In this document: piece after piece, positions 56,639 through 64,000 of the stretch
How the letters are laid out: each line of letters starts with the position of its first letter
Position numbering within the stretch: position 1 is the stretch's first letter
Source: Gimesia aquarii
GTDB lineage: Bacteria > Planctomycetota > Planctomycetia > Planctomycetales > Planctomycetaceae
DNA: 64,000 bases
Assembly (NCBI RefSeq): GCF_007748195.1
Contig: NZ_CP037920.1
Coordinates: 1-64,000, forward strand
Direction: 5' to 3'
The notes under the pieces: model-generated
The model's database searches: none
What the model saw: only the letters and a program-made list of their open reading frames with translations
What the model was told of the DNA's origin: nothing
Translations under genes and position numbers: made by a program

Positions 56639-58360
56639 TTAAAAAAATGATCCTTCACCGAAGTACCAGGCGATGATAAACATCACAACTGCAAGGATTC
56701 CAGCACCAATTCCGATTTTGCCAATCATTTTGAATGCGATTGCTTTTGACTCTTTCTTCTTGAATACTTGATCTTCGTGAATCTGGCACAACGTATCGAT
56801 CGCCAATTCTAGTTTTCCAGAGTCAAACTGACGTAATGAAAACTCCAAAGCTTCTTGTACTTTTTCTGTAAGCATCGCTGGAGTACTTTCGTTCTTTGTT
56901 AATTCTTTGATTGCTTTTGCATCCTTCGCATGCATAAATGCTTCGCAATGTCCTTGTTGGTCGATAACAACTCGCGATGAATAGAATTGCGATGGTATCC
57001 ACTCTTGAAGTATGCGTGGCTTGGCATGAGGTAGAAAGAGCTCTAAATGCCGATTAGTCAATTGGTAGTCGCGAATCAACCAGTGACTCCCAAGGAATTT
57101 CGCGAATTGTTCCAGCTTTGATCGGCTGAATTCATGTTGATCATCCATTTTCGTTTCAATGATCGACAATCCATCCGTGGCAGCCCTCAGAAACAAATTA
57201 TAATCCATTCGAAAAGGCATTGAGTCACTTGCTCGATAAAGCACCAGATTGGCTAAAGTCATCGCCGCAAGGAATGTGACGAAATGGAATTGGAAAAAGC
57301 CAATGAGAAAAAAAGCGAGTAGCTGAAGCGCTGGAACGATTACTTGTGCCTGAGCATATTCGGAGCGGTTGACTTTCAATAGTTGAAGTCCTTGCCACAC
57401 TCCAAACAGACACAATAAGCAGAGCAATTGAAATAAAGTATGGAAACTGAAACCTTGTAGAATCATGAGAGCAACGACAAGATTGATAATGATAAATAGC
57501 AGAAAGACATTCAGAGGATGTTGCAATATAATTTTTCGTCGAAAGTCGTGCTCTTTGCCATCTTGATAAGTTTCCGCCTGCCGTTTGGAGTAATGGTACA
57601 TGAGGAAAAAGAAAGGTATCGAAGAGAGTAAATTCAACCATGCAAATGCACCGAGTTTTGTCAGATACCCTGAGGTCTTTCCAAGTGTGGCAAGTTTTGT
57701 AGTGGCACCCAGTGGGGCTGCTGTTGGAAGACCACTCATGACCAGAGGCACGAGGCTGTGCGCAGGAGTGAGATCATCGAGTGTATTGCCCATTCGTTTT
57801 TCAAGTTCCCCGCGCAATGCTTTCCGGGCACGACTCAAACGGGTCTTGACTGCCGATTCGCTTAGTGCAAGCGTCGCCGAGAGTTCCTTGATATTGCGGC
57901 CTTCAAGATAAAACAGTGTTAAAATTTGTCGATGATCGTTTTTAAGATCACCAAATGTTTCGCGTAGTTCATGTTTAAGATCGGGAAGTTCGTTAGAACT
58001 GTTTTCTTCTTTTTCAGCAGGGAGCAGGTCCCAGCGATCGCTGTTGCTGAGTTCCTTGGATCGTTTCCTGCCCAGCGACACGCTAATATTTCGCGCGATT
58101 TGTGCTAGCCAGGGACGAAACTTATTCGTATCGCGCAATGTGGCCAGATAACAGTAGGCTTTGACGAATGTCTGCTGAGCGGCCTCCTCAGCCAAATCCC
58201 TATTGCCTAGTTGACTCCAGGCAACACCATAAACCATTTTTTGGTACCGCTCTACAAGTTCCGCGAAACGACTCTGTTCGCCACCAAGAATTGCGACGAC
58301 AAGTGTAGAATCAGAATCTGCTGGTATGTCTGAGGAAGCGTGCATGAGGGTACTCGTCAT
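56639..58360 (-). CDS. ECF-type sigma factor with C-terminal membrane domain
   Basis: 573 residues. Residues about 25-100 are sigma region 2 (FAELVERYQKMVYGVAWSQLGNRDLAEEAAQQTFVKAY) and about 125-185 are region 4 (RQILTLFYLEGRNIKELSATLALSESAVKTRLSRARKALR). After a short link come four to five membrane segments (about 238-375) and a soluble C-terminal region ending in one more membrane helix near residue 550. Planctomycetes have many ECF factors with long C-terminal extensions; the tail may act as a built-in anti-sigma or signal sensor. No separate anti-sigma gene is adjacent. Target promoters are unknown. Confidence 0.88.
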   Translation of the reverse strand: MTSTLMHASSDIPADSDSTLVVAILGGEQSRFAELVERYQKMVYGVAWSQLGNRDLAEEAAQQTFVKAYCYLATLRDTNKFRPWLAQIARNISVSLGRKRSKELSNSDRWDLLPAEKEENSSNELPDLKHELRETFGDLKNDHRQILTLFYLEGRNIKELSATLALSESAVKTRLSRARKALRGELEKRMGNTLDDLTPAHSLVPLVMSGLPTAAPLGATTKLATLGKTSGYLTKLGAFAWLNLLSSIPFFFLMYHYSKRQAETYQDGKEHDFRRKIILQHPLNVFLLFIIINLVVALMILQGFSFHTLFQLLCLLCLFGVWQGLQLLKVNRSEYAQAQVIVPALQLLAFFLIGFFQFHFVTFLAAMTLANLVLYRASDSMPFRMDYNLFLRAATDGLSIIETKMDDQHEFSRSKLEQFAKFLGSHWLIRDYQLTNRHLELFLPHAKPRILQEWIPSQFYSSRVVIDQQGHCEAFMHAKDAKAIKELTKNESTPAMLTEKVQEALEFSLRQFDSGKLELAIDTLCQIHEDQVFKKKESKAIAFKMIGKIGIGAGILAVVMFIIAWYFGEGSFF

Positions 58361-58693
58361 AAAAATAAATGGTGCCTATAGCTTATGACGCGATAATTCG
58401 AAAAGGTTACCGAAAAAATTCCGGACTTTGGTAATTTCACTTAATTAACAAGGTAAGACATCAAATTTCTACTTGTTATTGTAGTGAACGTTAACCACCG
58501 AACCACTGTAACCCTCTACCAGTTAGTAGTTCTGACGCAGTCTGTCGCTCACTGTTTACTTTTCTTGATGTGCGGAATGGAAGGTTCGATTTTCGATACA
58601 GCAGCCAAAGAAACCTTGACTTACATACTATGTCACACATAGTATTGTGATAGACGAGTGATTGGTTGATAAGATCTGTTGAAAGGAACTGCG
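58361..58693. other. Divergent intergenic region between sigma factor and PadR gene
   Basis: 333 bp without a gene. It should contain promoters for both divergent genes. The only strong element is the inverted repeat with an embedded promoter at 58616-58645. No repeat from a mobile element was seen. Confidence 0.55.
58616..58645 (+). promoter_or_regulatory. Promoter with inverted repeat, probable PadR operator
   Basis: A -35 TTGACT (58616-58621), 18-bp spacer and -10-like TAGTAT (58640-58645). Overlapping it is a perfect inverted repeat ATACTATGT-CAC-ACATAGTAT (58625-58645). ATGT...ACAT cores are typical for PadR-family sites. It is 48 bp before the PadR ATG, so autorepression is likely. Confidence 0.6.
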
Positions 58694-59056
58694 ATGCGTG
58701 TCGAACGAGAATTGATGAGAGGCGCCGGTCCGGTAGCTGTTCTGAAACTGCTCGAAGAGAGTGCGAAATACGGCTATGAACTCGTGGAAGCCCTGTCAGA
58801 ACAGACGGGCGGCGTGCTTGATATGGGACAATCGACACTCTATCCGCTACTTTATAACCTGCAGTCTCAAGGGTTGATCCGCCCCAGTTGGCAGGAATCG
58901 GACAGTGGCCGCAAGCGGAAGTATTACTCACTCACAGCAAAAGGCAAGAAGCGTTTGGCAAGTGATACCGCCCAGTGGATGGCTGTGGCAACCGCGATGC
59001 AGAGCCTGGGAGTTCTACCGACTGCACCACCGAGGTTAAGAGGAGGTGAGGTATGA
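58694..59056 (+). CDS. PadR family transcriptional regulator
   Basis: 120 residues from the ATG at 58694, which has AAGGA nine bases before it; a TTG five codons upstream is less likely. The PadR winged helix is clear: LKLLEESAKYGYELVEALSEQTGG, MGQSTLYPLLYNLQSQGLIRPSW, then KRKYYSLTAKGKKRLA. Its stop overlaps the next gene's ATG (ATGA). The typical partner of such a regulator is a membrane protein whose gene it controls, which is what follows. Confidence 0.93.
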   Translation: MRVERELMRGAGPVAVLKLLEESAKYGYELVEALSEQTGGVLDMGQSTLYPLLYNLQSQGLIRPSWQESDSGRKRKYYSLTAKGKKRLASDTAQWMAVATAMQSLGVLPTAPPRLRGGEV

Positions 59057-59298
59057 AGACTCCTCAATCTCGATGGAAGAAAATGTTGCGCACACCGGTC
59101 TCGCATCTTCTGCGCGGGCGGATTACTGGCCCACAAAACCCGCTAGAAAAACTGGATACTTCATCATTTTCCCACAGTCTGGTGGAAGCGATTCGCGCTG
59201 TTACACAACAATTGAGTGGGCACTTTCAAATAAAGGTCACTCGGCAGCTCGTGAACTCATGCAGAACACTCCTGCAAGAAGGCTGTGATGAGAGGTAA
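59053..59298 (+). CDS. N-terminal fragment of an interrupted HAAS-like repeat protein
   Basis: 81 codons starting at ATG 59053 (overlapping the PadR stop) and ending at TAA 59296-59298. The reading frame continues unbroken after that stop into the 643-residue gene at 59347. The fragment's end (LLQEGCDER, then stop, then LIEQLSEPECIASLIR) aligns without gaps to two later repeats of the downstream protein, with the TAA at a conserved Glu position. I infer that both parts were one gene and GAA became TAA, or that the stop is read through. It could also be an assembly error. The short part is not recognisable on its own. Confidence 0.6.
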   Translation: MKTPQSRWKKMLRTPVSHLLRGRITGPQNPLEKLDTSSFSHSLVEAIRAVTQQLSGHFQIKVTRQLVNSCRTLLQEGCDER

Positions 59299-59346
59299 CT
59301 GATTGAACAACTTAGTGAACCGGAATGCATAGCTTCACTCATTCGA

Positions 59347-61278
59347 GTGACGCGAAAAACAGATTGGGTTCTGAATTCTCCACTTCCAGCCAGCTTGTGG
59401 CCGACCGTGAAAACTATAGTCGGGCAAAGTCGAGTTCAAACGGGTGCTGCTCGGAAAATGCTCAGTCGTGTTTGTCGGAGCCTGCGATGGCAGTTGGATG
59501 CTGGTTCGACTCCGGAAGAACTGGCGTCAAAATACGGCAACACAATTGCGATGGGTGGATTAATCTACGAAACGCAATCGCTGGAGTTGCTACAAGATTA
59601 TAATCTACCTGAGAGTCTTACTTCTGTCGTGCGCAATGTGGTGCACCGGACGCATCTTTGGCCTGATGAGAAATTAGACACAGCACGGGAATTAAGTGCA
59701 CATTTTGCGGATGGCCTGGAGAAAGGTAGCACACCGGAAGAACTGATTAAGTTGTTCGGCTCACCGAAGACAGCAGCGCGACTGATTCGCCGGGCCTCTC
59801 TCAGAAATCGCCCCTTCGCTTGGCGAGCGACGAGAAGGATAAGGCAGGCAACGATTTTTCTCATGGTTGTTTTAATACCGTCGTGGATAGTTCTCAATAT
59901 GAGATTCATGCGCGCTATACCAACCGTCAAGTTCGATTTGGTCCAGGAGATTGATGATCAGAGCCGCGCGATTCCCAAGCAGGAACGCGCATGGCCCCTC
60001 TATCGTCAAGGTCTGGTAGAATTGAATCCTGATGTGAAGAAAAATTATTCTCCAATCCAAGATGGATTGAACAAGGGGCCTAAGAGTAAGCATTGGACTG
60101 AAGCGAAAGCATTTCTGGCAAAGCATTCGGACATACTGACGATCTTCCTCGAAGCAACAAGTCGCCCTAAATTGGGATTTATTAATCGCGATCCGGGAAA
60201 TAGCGTCTGGTTGCTGAGTTACCATCACGATAAATGGTTTGACTTAAATCCACCTAGTCTGACTGAAACTGGTTTTAGCATTCTTATACCACAGATGCAG
60301 GACCTGGGCTCTTATGTCTTGCCGATGTTAACCGGAGCACTTCACCTCGCGGTTGAGCAAGGAGACAGTGATCGTTATTTGCAACTTCTGCGCGCACGAC
60401 TCAGATTAGCGGAACATTATAGACAGATTGGCCCCTTTCCATTCTGTCAGATCAACGCCAACGGTATCACTGGCCACATGGCACAAGAGGTTGGAAAGCT
60501 GGTCATTGAACATCCTGACCTTTTCGATGAGGAACAGCTCGCAATGCTCCTTCAGAGCCTGGCTGACGCACAGATAAGAAAGCCCGATTTCCGGCAAGAT
60601 GAAAGAATTTTTATCAACGACTTTTTGCAAAAAACTTATACTGATGATGGAACAGGAAACGGTCGGTTCACTCCACATGGTTTCCAGCTTCTAGAGGGTT
60701 TGGCAGAACATTCGAAACAGAGCCGGTCTTTGTTTGCGTCGACATTTGCTGTTCCCGCTGATCCCAGGGAACAGCAAACTCATGTGACACAGGCTAATAC
60801 TTTTCATCTGTTAGCAGCTCCCGTGGCAACAATGATTGCAGGCAGAAAAGAGATGCAGGCCGAACTGATCCATTTGAATAAATTGCTGTGGAAGCAACGA
60901 ACAAATGCGCTCACTGCCGACCCTTCGGTTGATTCTGAATACATCACTGAATATCGGCGGCTCTTGGATTCACCAAGCCTGCGACTGAAGTATCTACCGG
61001 CATTGATTATGATGCCAAATGAGGAGGCACCGACCTTCTGGTCACAGACACCCAGACATCAGGTTCAACGTGATGCGGCTCTGATCATGATCGCGGCAGA
61101 ACGCTATCGACAACAGCATGGACAATTTCCGAAAACGGCAGAAGAACTGGTTCCTGCGTTTCTACCTGCGGTGCCAATCGATCCCTACACCAACAAGCCG
61201 CTACGTTATTCCATCAAAGAGGGACATCCGATGATTAACTCTTTCGGACTTAATTCTCTTGAAGAAGAAGTGCACTGA
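59347..61278 (+). CDS. Membrane protein with HAAS-like repeats (downstream part of interrupted gene)
   Basis: 643 residues if it starts at GTG 59347. The N-terminus has two repeats of about 25 residues with LxxGSTPEEL...LI (LDAGSTPEELASKYG; LEKGSTPEELIKLFG), as in permease-prefix/HAAS domains. One membrane helix follows at about residues 171-190, then a long periplasmic domain. The end (AAERYRQQHGQFPKTAEELVPAFLPAVPIDPYTNKPLRY) is common in planctomycete membrane proteins of unknown function. The frame is open upstream to 59299, in frame with the 59053-59298 fragment. See the finding on the in-frame stop. Confidence 0.75.
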   Translation: MTRKTDWVLNSPLPASLWPTVKTIVGQSRVQTGAARKMLSRVCRSLRWQLDAGSTPEELASKYGNTIAMGGLIYETQSLELLQDYNLPESLTSVVRNVVHRTHLWPDEKLDTARELSAHFADGLEKGSTPEELIKLFGSPKTAARLIRRASLRNRPFAWRATRRIRQATIFLMVVLIPSWIVLNMRFMRAIPTVKFDLVQEIDDQSRAIPKQERAWPLYRQGLVELNPDVKKNYSPIQDGLNKGPKSKHWTEAKAFLAKHSDILTIFLEATSRPKLGFINRDPGNSVWLLSYHHDKWFDLNPPSLTETGFSILIPQMQDLGSYVLPMLTGALHLAVEQGDSDRYLQLLRARLRLAEHYRQIGPFPFCQINANGITGHMAQEVGKLVIEHPDLFDEEQLAMLLQSLADAQIRKPDFRQDERIFINDFLQKTYTDDGTGNGRFTPHGFQLLEGLAEHSKQSRSLFASTFAVPADPREQQTHVTQANTFHLLAAPVATMIAGRKEMQAELIHLNKLLWKQRTNALTADPSVDSEYITEYRRLLDSPSLRLKYLPALIMMPNEEAPTFWSQTPRHQVQRDAALIMIAAERYRQQHGQFPKTAEELVPAFLPAVPIDPYTNKPLRYSIKEGHPMINSFGLNSLEEEVH

Positions 61279-61474
61279 GTATATTAGAGAGTGATTCACC
61301 TGTCACTGCGCAAGTTTGTTGTCAGAGAAGTCATTTCATCGTGCCAAGATTTGCCAAGATGTTCTCTTGCAGTACAGCAGTACCAGCCATGATCAATTCC
61401 CACTCGGTACTGTTGCGTCCTTATTAGTCGTACATTACTATTGGCCAACCACTCTCATCAACCATAAGTTTTAC

Positions 61475-61481
61475 AGGAGGT
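61475..61481 (+). promoter_or_regulatory. Strong Shine-Dalgarno for the ABM-domain gene
   Basis: AGGAGGT, nine bases before the ATG at 61491. It is the most canonical ribosome binding site in the window; most other genes here have weak ones. Confidence 0.8.
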
Positions 61482-61490
61482 ACTTGAGCC

Positions 61491-61775
61491 ATGATTACTG
61501 TCGGCATGAACTATCACGTCATTGAGGGCAAGCAACAATCATTCGAAGACAAATTTGCTGGCGTGATTGATGCGTTAAAAGCAGCCGAAGGTCATGACAG
61601 TTCGACTTTGTGGAAAGATGTCAGCGATGGCGCCTCGTATTTGATCACCAGCGAATGGTCCGATGAGCAAGCCTTTAAAGACTTCATCCAAAGCGACGCC
61701 TTCCGCGCCGTCACCAACTGGGGAAAAGAAGAGATTCTCTCTGGCCGCCCACAGCACAAAGTTTACAAGCATTAG
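61491..61775 (+). CDS. Antibiotic-biosynthesis-monooxygenase (ABM) fold protein
   Basis: 94 residues with the ferredoxin-like ABM fold: MITVGMNYHVIEGKQQSFEDKFAGVI, then a conserved-looking SSTLWKDVSDGASYLITSEWSDEQAFKDFIQSDAF. Relatives act as quinol or heme monooxygenases, while many are uncharacterised. It stands alone between the interrupted membrane-protein gene and the convergent vWA-linked gene, with a strong ribosome binding site suggesting high expression. Confidence 0.87.
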   Translation: MITVGMNYHVIEGKQQSFEDKFAGVIDALKAAEGHDSSTLWKDVSDGASYLITSEWSDEQAFKDFIQSDAFRAVTNWGKEEILSGRPQHKVYKH

Positions 61776-61869
61776 GGTTCGGGGTATTCCGCTACAGACG
61801 ATGTCGTTAGCGAAATATTTTACGCTCCGGTTTCCTCAATATAGTTAAATGGTTTGCAACCTATTTTTC

Positions 61870-63060
61870 CTATCGCTTTTCGCTGCGCGCTTTCTCCAGT
61901 ACATGTTGGTGCAGCAGGTAACCGAAGCCGGCGTTTTCCAGACGGAAAATGAATTCGTTTCTGGTACAGTTAAGTTCCTTTGCACAGGCTTCGAGAGACC
62001 AGTTAGTGTTTGCCAGTTGCATTAGCAGGTAAGCGCGAAGACATTGTGCTGCTGACAACCGATAGGATTTTAAATACTCCAGCGTACCATTTTTTCTGAC
62101 GATGGCCTCGCCAATATGGTTTTCTGCTTTCGGATTCAACTCCGTCATAAAACGGTGTAGCTGAAAGGGACCCATATTGTAAACCATCTCCGAGCGAACG
62201 GGGCACTCCAGCAGATTGTTCGACATCAGAGAATGCAATTTTGACCAGTCAGAGCGCACACGAGTCACTTCCGCGCGCAGATCTTTCAGCGAATGAACGG
62301 CATTGGGATCAATCGAATCCGGAAGAATCGTGTTTTCCTGCGCGTACAAACCGTAGTAATAAAGTAATTCACCATAGTCATCGGTCAGAAGTGTTGCATG
62401 TAACGCACGATAGTCATCTGGATGAGGTACGATAAATGCTGAAGCCAGTGCATCGGCGACAAAAACCAGTGAGCCCACTTGCGTAGAATGGATTTCAAAA
62501 ACTCGTAATGCGTCTTCCAGCCCTTTAATCCATCGACCTGGGATAGAGCTTTCGCTACGCGGACTCAATCCATCACGGATGGCTGCCCGCGAATACTCCT
62601 CCCATGCAACATCCGGGCCGCCAAAATGCAGAGAGAGGAATCCTTCCATAGAAACATCCATCGGCAGGAATCGCAGACGATTTTTGTCTTCGCGCGCTCG
62701 CATTTTTTTCATCACTCGGGCGGTCATAAATCCAAGATCATGGACTTTGCCGTCACTCGTTTTTGTCGACTTGTTTGAACGAACTTGCGTACCATAGGCG
62801 ACCGCTGGCGATCCGTCGTTGGACCAGTCTGCGATGAAGGCGTGTGGGATATAGGAATAATAGGCAGTATTACTGCTGAGCTGTACTGCTGCCAGATCTT
62901 CATCGTAAGATCGCCTGGTCAGACGCAAATCTTCGCGTACGTCTTTGCGCAGCACAGGTACCAGCCGCACGCCACCAAACACTTGAGAGGGTGCTAAAGT
63001 GAGGCCTTTGAGAGCGATGTTCTCCAATCGTGGTTTTGATTTTGAATGGTTATGTCTCAT
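61870..63060 (-). CDS. Unknown protein paired with vWA gene, C-terminal HTH-like
   Basis: 396 residues, soluble. I do not recognise its family with confidence. It opens LKGLTLAPSQVFGGVRLVPVLR, contains LPMDVSMEGFLSLHFGGPDVAWEEYSRAA around residue 145-165, and ends with a FIS-like helix-turn-helix (WSLEACAKELNCTRNEFIFRLENAGFG). Its start overlaps the vWA gene by 11 bases, so the two are translationally coupled and likely work together. Proteins of this kind accompany vWA/TROVE-type genes in some bacterial stress or conflict loci, but that link is inference. Confidence 0.65.
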   Translation of the reverse strand: MRHNHSKSKPRLENIALKGLTLAPSQVFGGVRLVPVLRKDVREDLRLTRRSYDEDLAAVQLSSNTAYYSYIPHAFIADWSNDGSPAVAYGTQVRSNKSTKTSDGKVHDLGFMTARVMKKMRAREDKNRLRFLPMDVSMEGFLSLHFGGPDVAWEEYSRAAIRDGLSPRSESSIPGRWIKGLEDALRVFEIHSTQVGSLVFVADALASAFIVPHPDDYRALHATLLTDDYGELLYYYGLYAQENTILPDSIDPNAVHSLKDLRAEVTRVRSDWSKLHSLMSNNLLECPVRSEMVYNMGPFQLHRFMTELNPKAENHIGEAIVRKNGTLEYLKSYRLSAAQCLRAYLLMQLANTNWSLEACAKELNCTRNEFIFRLENAGFGYLLHQHVLEKARSEKR

Positions 63061-64000
63061 CTGAATTTAACATCCTGTTCACGCGAATGGCGAGATACTG
63101 TTCCAGATCAGCCAACGTTGCTGTTCCGGCAGTGAATCTGGCAAACCCGAGCATCGTCGGAATATCTTCCGCATCGCGCAGGCCGACCGTGGCGATGGTA
63201 GGTCCCAATCGACGTGGGGCGAAATGATCGGCATCAAAGACCGGATTCATGTGAACGATTTCAGGTGTGCTTTCTTTACCAATTTGTTCTCGATAAATCT
63301 GCGCGACCTGATCTACAATCATGGGCGGATCATTTTCGTAGCCATCGGAGACAATGACGATCAAATCGGGTTGCCACTCCAGGGCATCAATCAATGGATT
63401 CGCCAGTGTCGTCTGTCCTGCCGGTTGGGTTAAGAATTCAAACGCATCGTTGTCGATGGATGGAGTCCAGAACGCCCGATATTCGGTAGCCGCTCCGCGC
63501 AGCAGGTAACTGGATGCGAGTGCCACGGCCAGAGGACGGTTCCGCTTTTCACGACTGCCCATCGTTGATCGACTACGGTCGAATACTGCGGCAACTCGGT
63601 TGAGTGACAAAGGTGATCGGGCAAGTGTCTGCTGTGTAGCCCGCTCAAATGCGGCATGCAGTTCATCGGCTCGTTCGAGACGTTCGTTTTTGTGCAATGA
63701 CAACACATACAACGCAAGTCGAGTCAGTGATGCACGGCCCAAATCGAAGTCCAGTTTTGCTCCTTTAGTGCGCGCAGCCGAGCTTTGGTAACGCAGCTTT
63801 TCCGCTGCTGTCATCTTGTGTTCGATCTTTCGCAGGAACACATCGCGGGGGACATCGTGCTTTTGAGCAAGTGATTCCGCAACGGTAAACGGTAGTTCGT
63901 AAATCGCAGTCGCACTGTAGTGTGCCTGGCGATACTTGTCCAACAGTGGTGTCTGATACTTGTTATGCTTTTTGAGATCGAACAGAAACATTCCCAGCTC
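63050..64000 (-). CDS. vWA-domain protein, 5' end beyond window
   Basis: Open to the window edge; a Met at 63991 could be internal. The C-terminal half is a von Willebrand A domain with MIDAS residues in DRSRSTMGS (DxSxS) and SDGYEND. The N-terminal part is helical (IYELPFTVAESLAQKHDVPRDVFLRKIEHKMTAAEKLR), recalling TROVE/Ro60-type helical repeats that precede vWA domains. Bacterial TROVE-vWA proteins bind Y-like RNAs; whether this one does is unknown. It is the upstream partner of the gene at 61870-63060. More of the module may lie beyond the edge. Confidence 0.75.
   Translation of the reverse strand, partial: ELGMFLFDLKKHNKYQTPLLDKYRQAHYSATAIYELPFTVAESLAQKHDVPRDVFLRKIEHKMTAAEKLRYQSSAARTKGAKLDFDLGRASLTRLALYVLSLHKNERLERADELHAAFERATQQTLARSPLSLNRVAAVFDRSRSTMGSREKRNRPLAVALASSYLLRGAATEYRAFWTPSIDNDAFEFLTQPAGQTTLANPLIDALEWQPDLIVIVSDGYENDPPMIVDQVAQIYREQIGKESTPEIVHMNPVFDADHFAPRRLGPTIATVGLRDAEDIPTMLGFARFTAGTATLADLEQYLAIRVNRMLNSDET

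Overview
The window reads as the origin-proximal start of a planctomycete chromosome, most like the Gimesia / marine Planctomycetales group. It opens exactly on the ATG of dnaA, and the order is dnaA - oriC - dnaN - dciA-like - gyrB. The planctomycete assignment is an inference from gene content: four S1 sulfatases, two Tat-signal DUF1501 proteins, several secreted beta-propeller (PQQ/NHL) proteins, an ECF sigma factor with a membrane tail, an M56 peptidase fused to carboxypeptidase-regulatory repeats and a thioredoxin, FloA, and an OleA-type thiolase.

Layout. 1-5.7 kb: replication genes around an oriC with DnaA boxes and a DnaA-trio-like element. 5.7-9.0 kb (minus): hpt, truD and a secreted protein of unknown function. 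9.0-9.96 kb: almost gene-free. 9.96-14.7 kb: one 1574-residue protein with an Mrr-like nuclease domain, a STAND NTPase and a long helical C-terminus, i.e. the Avs-type antiphage architecture. 14.7-22.4 kb (minus): a probable operon of three sulfatases, an NHL propeller protein and a GH71/99-like propeller fusion, best read as sulfated-polysaccharide breakdown. 22.5-25.2 kb: lutABC lactate oxidation. 25.5-28.3 kb: aldo/keto reductase, FAD oxidoreductase, RidA. 28.6-33.2 kb (plus): floA, a small protein, an OleA-like thiolase and an outer-membrane barrel. 33.2-41.7 kb: esterase, two DUF1501 proteins, a symporter with a translationally coupled 76-residue membrane protein, an SGNH hydrolase and an iduronate-sulfatase-like enzyme. 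41.7-46.3 kb: BlaI repressor plus giant M56 fusion, with a consensus promoter overlapped by inverted repeats. 46.6-50.3 kb: PQQ propeller protein carrying an embedded methyltransferase-like domain. 50.5-54.3 kb: arsR-pstSCAB. 54.5-58.4 kb: propeller protein, metallophosphoesterase, membrane-tailed ECF sigma factor. 58.6-61.3 kb: PadR regulator and a repeat-containing membrane protein split by an in-frame TAA. 61.5-64 kb: ABM-fold monooxygenase and a two-gene vWA module that runs off the window.

Candidates for less-described biology are the solitary Avs-like protein, the BlaI/M56-thioredoxin fusion, the methyltransferase-in-propeller protein, the arsR-led pst operon, the in-frame stop in the PadR partner, and the vWA pair at the right edge. 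No tRNA, rRNA, CRISPR array, insertion sequence or prophage was recognised. All family calls come from reading motifs by eye; no database search was run.
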